64,000 nucleotides of DNA from Algoriphagus sp. Y33 (GCF_014838715.1 NZ_CP061947.1:6066001-6130000), one strand, 5' to 3'; shown: positions 9,158 to 18,730, counted from the stretch's first letter. A program made the numbers and translations. The notes: generated by a model from the sequence alone, not told the origin.

Positions 9158-10441
9158 TTACTTCACTTCGAAGCTAGCTCTTCTTGCCATTTGTCTAGCA
9201 TCAGCAGAAGATTTGTCTACGCTGGTGTCTTCACCGTATCCTTTGTAAGAAAGTCTTGAAGCATCTACTCCAGAGGCTACTAGGATATCATAGACAGACT
9301 TAGCTCTTCTTTCTGAAAGTTTCATGTTGTAATCCTCAGGGCCTAATTCATCAGCATAACCTTTGATTTCAACACTTACACCCGGATTTTTCTTAAGGAA
9401 GTTAGATACATAGCTAGCTGCGCTAATAGAGTATCCAAGTGGTTTAGAGCTATCGAAAGCGTAGTAAACATTTACATAACCGTCGTTGATAGCTTTCTTA
9501 AAGAAATCAACCTGCTCATCTACTTCTTCAACAGGACATCCGTTAGTAGATGCCGGGCCAGGAAGGAATGGACACTTATCCATATGATCAGGAGTACCAT
9601 CACCGTCAGAATCCAAAGTCATACCGGAAGAGTTAACTCGTGCTCCGGCAGGAGTGTTAGGTTCTTTGTCCAAATAATCAGGAACACCATCACCGTCAGA
9701 ATCTTTCAACATATCTTTGATTCCGTTGATCTGAGTGGCAAGCTCTTCTTTTGTAGCGTATTTGTCAGCTGCAATGTACCAGTCAGCATGCTCTTCATTT
9801 TTACCTAGGTAAAACTGAAGTCCAATTGAACCTGTCCACCAAGTGCCATTTGCACCATAGTATCCCTGATCAGCAGGGCCTATTATAGAAGCACCATCCC
9901 ATCTCATCGATTGGCGACCGTTGATGATGGTACTGATGTCACCTACTAAGGCGACACTCTTGCCTAATTTCAGTTGAGGAGTAAGTCCTACGATGAAATT
10001 ATAGACTTTGTCAGTTTCACCACTGTAAAGATTTTCTTGAGGCTTCACATTTCCAATGCCTGCACCAAAGTGACCCAAGAGGCCAATCGATCTGGTGAAT
10101 GATTCGAAATTCATCACTCTGCCTAAATTGGTGACCATCTGAAGGTTCAAGCGGTAGTATCTGGTATCAAATGTACCTGTAGCCGCATCATCTGCTCCTG
10201 ATTCTTTCGTTGATCCGAAGCCATAATCTACTTTCAGACCAAACTTCTCGTTGAACATATACCTGGCTCCTACTTCCATGTGACCGAGGTTCAAAGAAGG
10301 AGAAAGGAATCCGGGGGTGATTGGTGCCATAGGTTTATTAAAACCTCCGCCCACTTCAAGAGAGAACTTGTCGAATTCCTGTGCATTAGCTCCGAATGCC
10401 AGAGCGCTTGCCATAATTGTTGATAGTATTAGTTTTTTCAT
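9158..10441 (-). CDS. OmpA-family protein with TSP3 calcium repeats
   Basis: This is a 427-residue cell-envelope protein. It has a signal peptide (cleavage near ANAQ) and an N-terminal eight-strand-type barrel at about residues 25-220 with aromatic alternation (GLKVDYGFGST, WWTGSIGLQFYLG). Two thrombospondin type-3 calcium-binding repeats follow (DSDGDGVPDYLD and DSDGDGTPDHMDKCP), then a C-terminal OmpA peptidoglycan-binding domain from about 315 to the end (VEIKGYADELGPEDYNMKLSERRA; RLSYKGYGE). It probably anchors the outer membrane to the wall. A good Bacteroidota-type promoter and a strong terminator frame it as a single-gene unit, which fits a highly expressed structural protein. Confidence 0.92.
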   Translation of the reverse strand: MKKLILSTIMASALAFGANAQEFDKFSLEVGGGFNKPMAPITPGFLSPSLNLGHMEVGARYMFNEKFGLKVDYGFGSTKESGADDAATGTFDTRYYRLNLQMVTNLGRVMNFESFTRSIGLLGHFGAGIGNVKPQENLYSGETDKVYNFIVGLTPQLKLGKSVALVGDISTIINGRQSMRWDGASIIGPADQGYYGANGTWWTGSIGLQFYLGKNEEHADWYIAADKYATKEELATQINGIKDMLKDSDGDGVPDYLDKEPNTPAGARVNSSGMTLDSDGDGTPDHMDKCPFLPGPASTNGCPVEEVDEQVDFFKKAINDGYVNVYYAFDSSKPLGYSISAASYVSNFLKKNPGVSVEIKGYADELGPEDYNMKLSERRAKSVYDILVASGVDASRLSYKGYGEDTSVDKSSADARQMARRASFEVK

Positions 10442-10487
10442 AACAAAAAATTTTTGTTCAAATTTTAAGTGTTGATTGATGTGAATA

Positions 10488-10516
10488 CAAATTTATAAAC
10501 TTTTAATTTACTACAA
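10488..10516 (-). promoter_or_regulatory. Promoter of the ompA-like gene
   Basis: Read on the minus strand: TTG at 10516-10514, 18 bp, then TAAATTTG at 10495-10488. This matches the Bacteroidota housekeeping pattern (-33 TTG, -7 TAnnTTTG). The start codon is 46 bp downstream. Confidence 0.65.
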
Positions 10517-10613
10517 ATCTAGCTGAATAATTTAAAACCCAATTGTGGATAAAAAATTAATTCTTGTCTTTTTTCAAATATAGTGATGAAATATTAACAT
10601 AATTTATGCCAAA

Positions 10614-11522
10614 ATGAAATTTTTGTTCGAAATCCTCAAGAAACATAGTGTTTCAGGTGATGAGTCTGAAATCTCCGCTTTCCTCCTGCAATATATAGAC
10701 CAACGAAAGAATTATTGGAATGTTATACCCGAAATCTATTTTGGTGAAAAATTTCATGACTGTGTTTTACTGAAATTCGGAGAGCCTAGAACCGCTGTTT
10801 TCGCCCATATAGATACCATCGGCTTCATGTCAAGGTATAATAATCAACTGATTAGCGTTGGAGGCCCCGAGATAGTTGAAGGTACTAAATTAGTTGGTAG
10901 GGACTCTTTAGGTGAAATAAATTGTAAATTAAAGGGTGATGAAAATGATATTTCTCATGATTTTCCACGTGGGATTGACCCTGGAACACGGCTTTCCTTT
11001 GTGCAGGACATCAGAATAGATGGGGAATTCATTCAAGCGGCCTATTTGGACAATAGACTGGGAGTGTATACTGCGTTGAAACTTTGTGAAACTCTTTCTG
11101 ATGGTTGGGTGGTTTTTACCACTTATGAGGAGCATGGCGGTGGTAGTATGCCTTTTTTGATCAAATTTATACAGAGAATCTCTCCCATTAAGCAAGCGTT
11201 AATTGCCGACATTACTTGGATTACTGAAGGGGTTGGTTTTCATAATGGGGTTGTAATCTCTATCCGGGACAAGTTCATTCCCAGAAAAAAGTTTATTGAT
11301 AAAATTATCAACATGGCAAAAGAGAGCGGGATTCCATTTCAGCTTGAAGTAGAGGAGTATGGAGGCAGCGATGGGAGAGAAATTCAGTTTTCTCCTTATG
11401 CGATAGATTGGTGCTTTATTGGTGCTGCGGAGGAAAATGTGCATACACCTGATGAAAAAGTCTCCTTAGCCGATTTGGAAGCGATGTTGGATATTTATCC
11501 GTATTTAATGGAAAGATTATAA
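10614..11522 (+). CDS. M42/M20-like metallopeptidase (aminopeptidase)
   Basis: This 302-residue cytoplasmic enzyme carries the metal-ligand pattern of the MH clan. AHIDTIGF gives the first His-x-Asp, AAYLDNRLGVYTAL the bridging Asp, TTYEEHGGG the Glu-Glu pair (catalytic base and metal ligand), ADITW a further Asp, and EENVHTPDEKV the terminal His. GGSDGREIQ matches the loop typical of M42 glutamyl/leucyl aminopeptidases. It is a little shorter than most M42 proteins (about 340-360). It starts a run of plus-strand housekeeping genes, with hpt 10 bp downstream. The substrate is unknown; peptide trimming is likely. Confidence 0.75.
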   Translation: MKFLFEILKKHSVSGDESEISAFLLQYIDQRKNYWNVIPEIYFGEKFHDCVLLKFGEPRTAVFAHIDTIGFMSRYNNQLISVGGPEIVEGTKLVGRDSLGEINCKLKGDENDISHDFPRGIDPGTRLSFVQDIRIDGEFIQAAYLDNRLGVYTALKLCETLSDGWVVFTTYEEHGGGSMPFLIKFIQRISPIKQALIADITWITEGVGFHNGVVISIRDKFIPRKKFIDKIINMAKESGIPFQLEVEEYGGSDGREIQFSPYAIDWCFIGAAEENVHTPDEKVSLADLEAMLDIYPYLMERL

Positions 11523-11532
11523 ATATGATGGA

Positions 11533-12069
11533 ATGAAAGTGAAAATTAAAGATAAGGAGTTTGAAATCTGCCTAAGTGCTGAGGAAATTAGTCGACGCAA
11601 TTCTCAGATTGGGCAAGCGATCGCACGGGATTTTGCAGGAGAAGAGTTGATAATGCTCGGGGTTTTGAATGGATCCTTTGTATTCATGGCTGATCTTTGC
11701 CGGCATATTGATTTGCCTCTTACGGCTGCATTTATCAAAGTCAGCAGCTATTCAGGAACTGAATCTACTGGAAGTGTTCGTTCTATTTTGGGATTGGAAG
11801 AAAAAATCGAAGGTAAAAATGTTCTTATTGTGGAGGATATAGTGGACACCGGAATCAGCATGGATTATTTGTTAAAGGCACTTTTTGAATTAAATCCCGC
11901 CAAACTTTCGGTCGTTACATTGCTTCATAAACCGGATGCTTTTCAGTTTAATTACACGTTGGATTATGTCGGTTTTGAAATTCCCAATAAATTTGTGGTT
12001 GGTTATGGCCTTGATTACGATGGTTTGGGCAGGAATTTGCCCGGTATTTATCAACTCAGTACTCCTTAA
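11533..12069 (+). CDS. hpt: Hypoxanthine phosphoribosyltransferase
   Basis: The 178-residue purine-salvage enzyme converts hypoxanthine or guanine plus PRPP to IMP or GMP. The PRPP-binding loop is VLIVEDIVDTGIS (residues about 96-108), with the acidic pair expected of the family. GVLNGSFVFMADL is the pyrophosphate-binding PPi loop, and KVSSYSGTES the flexible catalytic loop. PNKFVVGYGLDYDGLGRNLP is the base-recognition end, typical of hypoxanthine-guanine enzymes. It is full length. It sits 10 bp after the peptidase gene and 15 bp before adk, so the three genes probably share a transcript with a nucleotide-metabolism theme. Confidence 0.95.
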   Translation: MKVKIKDKEFEICLSAEEISRRNSQIGQAIARDFAGEELIMLGVLNGSFVFMADLCRHIDLPLTAAFIKVSSYSGTESTGSVRSILGLEEKIEGKNVLIVEDIVDTGISMDYLLKALFELNPAKLSVVTLLHKPDAFQFNYTLDYVGFEIPNKFVVGYGLDYDGLGRNLPGIYQLSTP

Positions 12070-12084
12070 ATAATAGACTTACGA

Positions 12085-12657
12085 ATGTATAATATAGTAT
12101 TATTTGGCCCTCCGGGTGCAGGCAAAGGCACTCAAAGTGAAAAACTTATTGAGAAATATGGACTAACACACTTATCCACCGGGGATCTTTTCCGAAAGCA
12201 TCTTGGTGAGGGTACGGAACTGGGCCAGCTCGCGAAGAAGTACATGAATGAGGGACGTTTGGTGCCTGACGAAGTAGTGATCGGAATGGTTGAGGATAAG
12301 ATCAATGAAACCAAAAATGCTCAAGGGTTTATTTTTGACGGATTTCCACGGACGACGGCTCAAGCAAAAGCACTGGATGAAATGCTTTCGCACCATAATC
12401 TCGAAATCAGTGGAATGATTGCTCTTGACGTTCCCGAAGAGGTGTTGAGAGTTAGAATCAAGGAGAGAGGCAAAACCTCTAACCGGGTGGATGATCAAGA
12501 CGATGAGAAAATCAATACACGTATTAAAGTTTATCTTGACGAAACACTTCCTGTGGCCGATTACTATGCTTCACAAGACAAGCTTAAGAAAATCAATGGT
12601 GTAGGAGAAATTGACCAAATCTTCACTGACATCACTTCGGTGATAGATAGCTACTGA
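12085..12657 (+). CDS. adk: Adenylate kinase (short type)
   Basis: Catalyses ATP + AMP = 2 ADP. The P-loop is at residues 8-15 (GPPGAGKG); THLSTGDLFR binds AMP, and GFIFDGFPRTTAQA holds the conserved DGFPR. At 190 residues it is the short form: the LID is only KTSNRVDDQDDEKINTR, so the zinc-binding Cys set of the long enzymes is absent, as usual for short forms. A hairpin with a T-run follows 35 bp after the stop, closing the peptidase-hpt-adk group. Confidence 0.96.
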   Translation: MYNIVLFGPPGAGKGTQSEKLIEKYGLTHLSTGDLFRKHLGEGTELGQLAKKYMNEGRLVPDEVVIGMVEDKINETKNAQGFIFDGFPRTTAQAKALDEMLSHHNLEISGMIALDVPEEVLRVRIKERGKTSNRVDDQDDEKINTRIKVYLDETLPVADYYASQDKLKKINGVGEIDQIFTDITSVIDSY

Positions 12658-12672
12658 TTCCCTTTATTTTCC

Positions 12673-12680
12673 TAATTTTG
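12673..12680 (+). promoter_or_regulatory. -7 element upstream of obgE
   Basis: TAATTTTG matches TAnnTTTG 51 bp before the obgE ATG. No TTG is seen at the -33 distance, so the call rests on one box. A transcript starting here would include the hairpin at 12693-12714. Confidence 0.4.
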
Positions 12681-12692
12681 CAATTCATAGTT

Positions 12693-12719
12693 GGCTAGGC
12701 TTTTAAGCTTAGCCTTTTT
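12693..12719 (+). terminator. Terminator after adk
   Basis: GGCTAGGC (12693-12700), loop TTTTAA, GCTTAGCC (12707-12714), then TTTTT. The stem has one G-T pair. It ends 12 bp before the obgE start, so it lies inside the obgE leader if the box at 12673 is used. Confidence 0.75.
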
Positions 12720-12730
12720 CTTTATCAAAA

Positions 12731-13726
12731 ATGGCTGATTCAAATTTCATAGATTACGTAAAGTTCTGCTCTAGATCAGGTGCAGGCGGACCTGGATCGA
12801 CGCATTTTCGAAGAGAAAAGCATGTTCCTAAAGGAGGTCCCGATGGTGGTGATGGAGGAAGGGGTGGACACATTATAATAAGAGGTACTACGCAAGTGTG
12901 GACTTTGCTGCATTTGAAATACAAAAAGCATGTGATAGCTGAGGCGGGTAAAAGTGGTGAAGGAGGGAGAAGAACTGGAGCAGACGGAAAGGATATTATT
13001 CTAGAAGTACCATTGGGGACTATTGCAAGGGATGCTGAGACCGGAGAGAAACGCTTTGAGATCACAGAAGATGGTCAGGAAGTAATTCTGACGAAAGGCG
13101 GGAGAGGAGGTTTGGGGAATGACCATTTCAAGACCTCCACTAATCAGGCTCCTCATTACTCTCAGCCTGGCGAAGAAGGTATTGAAGAATGGATAATCCT
13201 TGAGTTGAAACTTTTGGCAGATGTTGGGTTGGTGGGATTTCCAAATGCAGGCAAGTCCACTTTGCTGTCATCTATTTCGGCAGCTAGACCTGAAATAGGA
13301 GATTACCCATTTACTACGCTAGTTCCAAATCTTGGCGTGGTGGCCTATCGGGGAGACCAATCCTTTGTGATGGCAGATATTCCGGGAATTATCGAAGGGG
13401 CAGCTGAAGGAAAAGGTTTGGGGATTCGATTCCTAAGACATATTGAGCGTAATTCTATATTGTTATTTATGGTACCGGCCGACGCTGCTGATATAGCAGA
13501 GCAGTACAGGATATTACTAGGTGAATTAGAAAAGTATAATCCGGAACTTCTCGATAAGCGAAGGCTTTTGGCTATATCCAAAGCAGATATGCTGGATGAA
13601 GAACTCATGAAAGAAATGGAAAAGGAAGTGCCGAAAGGAGTTCCCCATGTATTTCTTTCTTCAGTCTCTCAGTACAATCTTGACAGTCTCAAAGACTTAA
13701 TCTGGCAGACTATCCAAGAAGGTTAA
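12731..13726 (+). CDS. obgE: Obg-family GTPase
   Basis: This 331-residue ribosome-associated GTPase takes part in late 50S assembly and growth control. Residues 1-158 are the glycine-rich Obg fold ([39 protein letters not shown]). The G domain follows: G1 GFPNAGKS, G2 around [10 protein letters not shown]3 [17 protein letters not shown]4 SKAD and G5 SSVSQ. The variable C-terminal OCT domain of some Obg proteins is absent, normal for this phylum. It probably has its own promoter, or read-through from adk. Confidence 0.95.
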   Translation: MADSNFIDYVKFCSRSGAGGPGSTHFRREKHVPKGGPDGGDGGRGGHIIIRGTTQVWTLLHLKYKKHVIAEAGKSGEGGRRTGADGKDIILEVPLGTIARDAETGEKRFEITEDGQEVILTKGGRGGLGNDHFKTSTNQAPHYSQPGEEGIEEWIILELKLLADVGLVGFPNAGKSTLLSSISAARPEIGDYPFTTLVPNLGVVAYRGDQSFVMADIPGIIEGAAEGKGLGIRFLRHIERNSILLFMVPADAADIAEQYRILLGELEKYNPELLDKRRLLAISKADMLDEELMKEMEKEVPKGVPHVFLSSVSQYNLDSLKDLIWQTIQEG

Positions 13727-13803
13727 GATGTCAGTTTGTCAGGGAAAGTGCAATGGCAACAATATTGATAAAGCCATATTGCCAACTATTGTCTATTTCA
13801 GTT

Positions 13804-14376
13804 ATGAATAATAAAGAACAAGTGGATCAGGAAATGAATCTTAAGGACGAGAATTTGAACGAAGAAACGGCTGAAAACACTTCTGCCGGAGTAGAGTTTG
13901 AAGGTGGAGAACCTCAAGCCGAATCAGAAGAGAATAAATTGGAATACGAAGTAGCCGATCTGAAAGATAAATACCTTCGTCTGTATTCCGATTTTGAAAA
14001 CTACAGAAAAAGAACAGCTAAGGAGCGATTGGATCTGATAACGACTGCCTCTGAGGAAGTGATAAAAGATCTGATTCCTGTAGTCGATGATTTCGAGCGT
14101 GCGTTCAGAGCAAGTGAGAATGAAGTTGAAGCGTCTAAAGTCCGGGAGGGTAATCTTCTGATATTCCAAAAATTGGCCAAAATTCTTGAATCCAAAGGGC
14201 TAAAGCCTATGGATAAGCTTATAGGTATGCCTTTTGATGCAGAGACCCAAGAGGCAATAACCCAGATACCGGCACCAAGTGATGATATGAAAGGGAAAGT
14301 AATAGATGTGATAGAGAAAGGTTACGTTTTGGGAGATAAAGTAGTACGCTACGCAAAAGTGGTGACAGGAGCATAA
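13804..14376 (+). CDS. grpE: GrpE, nucleotide exchange factor of DnaK
   Basis: It releases ADP from DnaK so that the chaperone can rebind ATP. I start it at the ATG at 13804 ([12 protein letters not shown]), giving 190 residues; the in-frame ATG at 13753 would add 17 residues lacking the acidic tail character of GrpE. Residues 1-55 are acidic and disordered. Residues 56-110 form the long dimeric coiled coil ([20 protein letters not shown]). The C-terminal beta-domain includes [12 protein letters not shown] and [20 protein letters not shown] strands. Only 4 bp separate its stop from dnaJ, so the pair is co-transcribed and probably co-regulated with heat shock. dnaK is not in the window. Confidence 0.93.
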   Translation: MNNKEQVDQEMNLKDENLNEETAENTSAGVEFEGGEPQAESEENKLEYEVADLKDKYLRLYSDFENYRKRTAKERLDLITTASEEVIKDLIPVVDDFERAFRASENEVEASKVREGNLLIFQKLAKILESKGLKPMDKLIGMPFDAETQEAITQIPAPSDDMKGKVIDVIEKGYVLGDKVVRYAKVVTGA

Positions 14377-14380
14377 TATT

Positions 14381-15493
14381 ATGGCGAAAAGAGATTATTA
14401 CGAAGTACTTGAGGTTGCAAAGTCAGCATCTGCTGATGAAATAAAAAAGGCATACAGGAAACTGGCGATTAAATTTCACCCGGATAAAAATCCTGATAAT
14501 CCTGAAGCTGAAGATAAATTCAAGGAGGCGGCAGAGGCTTACGAGGTGCTAAGCAATCCTGAGAAAAGACAGCGCTACGATCAGTTTGGCCATCAGGGAG
14601 TAGGCGGTGCCGGAGGCTTTGGCGGCGGCGGAATGAATATGGATGATATCTTCTCCCAGTTCGGCGATATTTTCGGCGGTGGGGGCGGAGGTTTTGGTTC
14701 TTTCTTCGGAGGTGGCGGCGGTAGCCGACGTACCAAGAAAGGGACAAATCTTCGAGTGAAGATGAAAATGACTCTAGCTGAAATAGCCAATGGCGTAGAG
14801 AAGAAGATCAAAGTGAAGCGTCATTTGATAGCGGATGGAGTGACTTTCAAATCTTGCTCTGCCTGTCAAGGATCCGGACAAGTGAAGAAAGTGGTCAATA
14901 CCATGCTAGGGCAAATGGTTTCTGCCAGTACTTGTGGGGTTTGTGGAGGAAGCGGTCAAATAGTTGACAAAAAGCCTGTAGATGCAGATTCCAGAGGTCT
15001 TATAGTAAAAGAGGAAGTCATTTCCATTAATATTCCCGGTGGAGTAGCGGAAGGAATGCAGCTCAGTATGTCAGGGAAGGGAAACGAGATTCCCGGCGGA
15101 ATTCCCGGAGACCTACTTATTGTTATCGAGGAAATTGAAGACAAAGTTCTGCAGAGGGACGGAAACAATGTGATATATGATTTATATGTTTCGTTTATCG
15201 ATGCTGCTCTGGGAGCTTCTGTGGAAGTTCCCACTATTGAAGGAAAAGTTAAGATCAAGATTGATCAAGGAACTCAAAGTGGCAAAATGCTACGGTTGAA
15301 AGGTAAGGGAATCAAAGATATCAATGGGTATGCTAAGGGGGATCAGCTTATCATGGTAAATGTGTGGACGCCTACGCATTTGTCCAGAGAGGAAAAGGAG
15401 GCCTTGGAAGGTCTTCGGGATTCGGATAATTTTAAACCTGACCCCGGAAACAGCGAAAAATCATTCTTCGATAAGATGAAAGAGTTCTTTTAA
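14381..15493 (+). CDS. dnaJ: DnaJ (Hsp40) with a single zinc centre
   Basis: Co-chaperone that delivers substrates to DnaK and stimulates its ATPase. The J domain is at residues 4-70 with HPD at 33-35. A Gly/Phe-rich linker spans about 73-117 and contains long glycine runs. The zinc region at 156-195 has only two CxxCxGxG motifs (Cys159/162 and Cys185/188) where the classical protein has four. From spacing and flanking residues these correspond to motifs 2 and 3, which make one zinc site in E. coli DnaJ. Two beta-sandwich substrate domains and a dimerisation tail complete the 370 residues. No frameshift is seen; the shorter zinc region looks designed rather than damaged. Confidence 0.94.
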   Translation: MAKRDYYEVLEVAKSASADEIKKAYRKLAIKFHPDKNPDNPEAEDKFKEAAEAYEVLSNPEKRQRYDQFGHQGVGGAGGFGGGGMNMDDIFSQFGDIFGGGGGGFGSFFGGGGGSRRTKKGTNLRVKMKMTLAEIANGVEKKIKVKRHLIADGVTFKSCSACQGSGQVKKVVNTMLGQMVSASTCGVCGGSGQIVDKKPVDADSRGLIVKEEVISINIPGGVAEGMQLSMSGKGNEIPGGIPGDLLIVIEEIEDKVLQRDGNNVIYDLYVSFIDAALGASVEVPTIEGKVKIKIDQGTQSGKMLRLKGKGIKDINGYAKGDQLIMVNVWTPTHLSREEKEALEGLRDSDNFKPDPGNSEKSFFDKMKEFF

Positions 15494-15501
15494 TATAAAT
15501 T

Positions 15502-15528
15502 AAGCCGGAAGCAATTCTGGCTTTTTTT
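15502..15528 (+). terminator. Terminator of grpE-dnaJ
   Basis: AAGCCGGAA, loop GCAA, TTCTGGCTT followed by a T-run, beginning 9 bp after the dnaJ stop. The stem has one G-T pair. Confidence 0.85.
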
Positions 15529-15573
15529 ATATTTTTAAAAAACCTTTTTATAGTCGCCTCGTAACCTTACCGT

Positions 15574-16461
15574 ATGCTTAGAAAATTGTGTCTGCTTTTT
15601 CTGATGATGATTGGATGGGTAGCTGTGAGTAGGGCGCAACTAGTCAAGGAATTTAGATCGACGGAAAAAGAAGGTTTTGATATGGTTGCTCTTGAGTTCA
15701 CTACTTATAAAAGTGCAACTCAATTGAGAAAAACAAGGTCTTCAGATCCCGTCAATATTCATGGTCATCTGGATAAGATGAATATTATCCCTGTTTTTTC
15801 TAAGAAAATATCCAAGCGTGTGCTTCAGACCTCTCTGATTCATAAAAATATTGAGTCGGAGAATCTGGGAAAGAGTATCACTTCAAAACTTTTTTCAGGA
15901 TCTTCAGAGGATTTTGATCATAGTTGGGACGTAGGCTTAAGTACCAATTACCTTTATCATCTTGATTTTAATCTTGGGATGGGTAAGGCTGATTTTGACT
16001 TGTCAAGCCTGACTATCAATCAGCTGAAAGTAAAAAGTGCAAGTGCTGATGTGACTATAGGTTACGGTAGCGATTCTCCAAACCAAGTTCAGATGGACAC
16101 CTTGCTGGTGACTTTGAATATGGGGACAGTTGTGGTTCAAAAGGCCAATTTCACCAATGCCAAAAAGATGATCTTTGAGGTAAACTATGGTAAAATTGAT
16201 TTGTCCTTTTCTGAAGGAATGCCCAATGCAAGTCATGTGATTGCCGCCGTAGGTGCAGGATCCCTCCATCTACACTTACCTTCGGACTCTTTTCCCATCA
16301 AAATTAAAATGAGAACAACGGCTATGTGTAAAACCTCTTTGCCGAAATATTTAAAAACTTTGGAAAAAGGGATCTATGTCACCAAAGGCTACGATGCTGA
16401 CGATCCGAGATTGATGGAATTGATCATTGATGTCGGAGTAGGATCTTTAATTGTAGAATAA
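15574..16461 (+). CDS. Exported toast-rack-like protein of unknown function
   Basis: The 295-residue product has a signal peptide (MLRKLCLLFLMMIGWVAV, cleavage near SRAQ). The C-terminal two thirds consist of short repeating strands (YHLDFNLGMGKADFDLSSL, INQLKVKSASADVTIGYG, KMIFEVNYGKIDLSF, AVGAGSLHLHLP). This is the pattern of the right-handed toast-rack/DUF4097-type beta-solenoid seen in LiaF-like and putative adhesin proteins. No catalytic residues stand out. It sits between dnaJ's terminator and an ABC exporter 17 bp downstream, so it may be co-transcribed with that exporter; any functional link is a guess. Confidence 0.6.
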   Translation: MLRKLCLLFLMMIGWVAVSRAQLVKEFRSTEKEGFDMVALEFTTYKSATQLRKTRSSDPVNIHGHLDKMNIIPVFSKKISKRVLQTSLIHKNIESENLGKSITSKLFSGSSEDFDHSWDVGLSTNYLYHLDFNLGMGKADFDLSSLTINQLKVKSASADVTIGYGSDSPNQVQMDTLLVTLNMGTVVVQKANFTNAKKMIFEVNYGKIDLSFSEGMPNASHVIAAVGAGSLHLHLPSDSFPIKIKMRTTAMCKTSLPKYLKTLEKGIYVTKGYDADDPRLMELIIDVGVGSLIVE

Positions 16462-16478
16462 TTCCTGTTTTTTGGAAC

Positions 16479-17372
16479 ATGCTGAAAATAGAAAAGCTTA
16501 ATAAATCCTACGGGCCCAATAGGGCACTGACGGATGTGTATCTGAATGTCTCCGAAGGCGTAGTGTTTGGTCTACTCGGTCCAAACGGTGCAGGAAAAAC
16601 TACCTTAATCCGTATAATCAATCAGATAATTGATGGAGATAGCGGTGAGGTTTATATAGCAGGTGAGCTCTTGGCCCCTAGGCATATTGGGTTGATTGGG
16701 TATTTACCCGAAGAGCGGGGACTGTATAAGAAAATGAAAGTGTGGGACCAGATGCTTTACTTCGCAAGACTCAAAGGACTTAGCCCACAAGAAGCCAAGA
16801 TAAAGATCAAATATTGGTTGGATAAACTTGAAATGGGGACTTGGAAGGACAAAAAAATCGAGGACCTCTCTAAAGGAATGGCTCAGAAAGTCCAGTTTAT
16901 TTCTACCATTATTCACAATCCTCCTCTTTTAATCCTGGATGAACCATTTTCGGGTTTTGACCCCGTAAATGCAGAGGTTATTAAAAATGAAATTCTTGAA
17001 CTAAAAAACAAGGGAACAACTGTCATTCTCAGTACACACAGAATGGAATCTGTAGAGCTGCTTTGCGACCAGGTGGCTATGATTAATCGCTCAAAAAAAA
17101 TTCTGGATGGCACAATTAAACAGGTGAAATCTATCTATAGACCTGAAGTCTATTCCATTACGCTGGATCACCTCACTAGGGATCTGCCTACTGAGTGGAT
17201 ATCAAAAGAGGATGAGGGGAGCTATAGTTTTACCCTGCCGCTGAGTGGGAAGGATCCCAATGAACTGTTAAATGAATTAATGCAATACGGGCAAGTGAAT
17301 CGGTTTCAAGAATTAATTCCCAGTATGGAAGAAATTTTTATCCACCAGGTAAAATCCACAGAGAATGGATAA
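16479..17372 (+). CDS. ABC exporter ATPase, NatA-like
   Basis: The 297-residue nucleotide-binding subunit has Walker A GPNGAGKTT (residues about 34-42), signature LSKGMAQ, Walker B LLILDEPFSGFDP and the switch His in STHRME. LPEERGLYKKMKV is the Q-loop/helical region of NatA/DrrA-type exporters, and the last 80 residues resemble the DUF4162 tail of that group. It overlaps the permease gene by 8 bp, so the two are translationally coupled. The substrate is unknown; Na+ or drug export is known for relatives. Confidence 0.9.
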   Translation: MLKIEKLNKSYGPNRALTDVYLNVSEGVVFGLLGPNGAGKTTLIRIINQIIDGDSGEVYIAGELLAPRHIGLIGYLPEERGLYKKMKVWDQMLYFARLKGLSPQEAKIKIKYWLDKLEMGTWKDKKIEDLSKGMAQKVQFISTIIHNPPLLILDEPFSGFDPVNAEVIKNEILELKNKGTTVILSTHRMESVELLCDQVAMINRSKKILDGTIKQVKSIYRPEVYSITLDHLTRDLPTEWISKEDEGSYSFTLPLSGKDPNELLNELMQYGQVNRFQELIPSMEEIFIHQVKSTENG

Positions 17373-18675
17373 AATATGGTTAGTGATTCAGCGTGAGTAT
17401 GTATCGCGTGTCAAAAAGAAATCATTTTTACTAGTCACCTTGCTGACTCCGTTGATTTTTCCTGCCATCATGGGGATTTTTGTTTGGATAGCTTTGCAAG
17501 AAGAGGATAATCAGGCCTTACGGATCATCGAGGTGGTGGACGAAAACAAACTGTTTTTTCTGGAGAGTTCAGAACAATATGCTTTTTCATTTTCGGATGC
17601 AAACCCCGAAGAAGCCAAAAATCTAGTGAAGGAGGGAAATCGCTATGGTTTTCTGCATATCCCGAAATTTGACATAAAGGATCCTACGGGGATTTCATTT
17701 TATGGGGAGGATAATCCAAGCATGAGTTTGATCAGCTACTTGGAGAACAATCTTCGAAAGAAAATCGAAGAACAACGGCTTTTTGAAAGTGGGATTGATC
17801 CCAAAATCATCAATGAGGTAAGAACAAAAGTAGCTATCAAATCGATCAAGCTGGATGAACAGGGTATGGAGACGGTGAGTGATGCCACCGTTAATTATGC
17901 AATTGGGTTTGTTGCGGGCATTTTGATTTACATGTTTATTTTCATCTATGGCAATCAGATTATGCAAGGGGTGATCGAGGAAAAATCAAGTCGCATAGTT
18001 GAGATATTAGTTTCCTCCCTGAAACCTTTTCAACTGATGCTGGGCAAGATCATAGGGATAGCAGGCGTGGGGCTAACGCAGCTTTTGATTTGGATAGTAC
18101 TCATAGGTACATTGACTACGATTGTGACAGGATTTCTGGGAATGCAAATGCCACAGCAGCAAGCGATGGAACTTGCCAATCCGGAATTGGCTCAGGGCTT
18201 GTCCCAAGATACAGATATGGGGGATATTCTTCAGGTGATCTCCGGTATCAACTACGTAGAGATAGTATTGAGTTTTGTGTTTTACTTTCTGGGAGGATAT
18301 TTGCTCTACGGAGCTTTGTTTGCCGCTATAGGATCTGCTGTAGATGCACCTTCGGATGCACAGCAGTTTATGCTGCCAGTGACTATTCCTTTGATTGTCG
18401 CCTATATGGGACTATTTGTGTTTGTGCTGAATGACCCTTCCAGTACAACATCTTTCTGGCTCTCAGTGATTCCGCTGACCTCACCAATTGCGATGATGGG
18501 AAGGATGAGCTATGGGGTGCCAATTTGGGAGCTAATGCTGTCCATGGGGCTTTTGATTGCCGGCTTTCTGTTCACTACATGGGTGGCAGGGAAAATCTAC
18601 AGAATTGGAATACTTATGCATGGGACAAAACCGAGTTATAAAACACTTTGGAAGTGGATCAAGACGGATAATTAA
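17365..18675 (+). CDS. ABC-2 type exporter permease, NatB-like
   Basis: The 436-residue membrane partner of the preceding ATPase has one helix at about residues 24-45 and an extracytoplasmic domain of about 140 residues. Then come five helices from about residue 180 (NYAIGFVAGILIYMFIFIYG, GIAGVGLTQLLIWIVLIG, VEIVLSFVFYFLGGYLLYG, and two more). The stretch QGVIEEKSSRIVEILVSSL before the second helix is the coupling motif common to NatB-type permeases. A strong hairpin follows the gene. Confidence 0.9.
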   Translation: MDKIWLVIQREYVSRVKKKSFLLVTLLTPLIFPAIMGIFVWIALQEEDNQALRIIEVVDENKLFFLESSEQYAFSFSDANPEEAKNLVKEGNRYGFLHIPKFDIKDPTGISFYGEDNPSMSLISYLENNLRKKIEEQRLFESGIDPKIINEVRTKVAIKSIKLDEQGMETVSDATVNYAIGFVAGILIYMFIFIYGNQIMQGVIEEKSSRIVEILVSSLKPFQLMLGKIIGIAGVGLTQLLIWIVLIGTLTTIVTGFLGMQMPQQQAMELANPELAQGLSQDTDMGDILQVISGINYVEIVLSFVFYFLGGYLLYGALFAAIGSAVDAPSDAQQFMLPVTIPLIVAYMGLFVFVLNDPSSTTSFWLSVIPLTSPIAMMGRMSYGVPIWELMLSMGLLIAGFLFTTWVAGKIYRIGILMHGTKPSYKTLWKWIKTDN

Positions 18676-18730
18676 GAATCTAGATTTTAGAGCCTAGAAT
18701 CAAGACGCTGTAAAAATGAAATAGAACAGA

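Noticed and set aside
14381..15493. A deletion or frameshift in dnaJ
   Set aside because: The frame is continuous and the two remaining zinc motifs are well formed, so the short zinc region looks natural.
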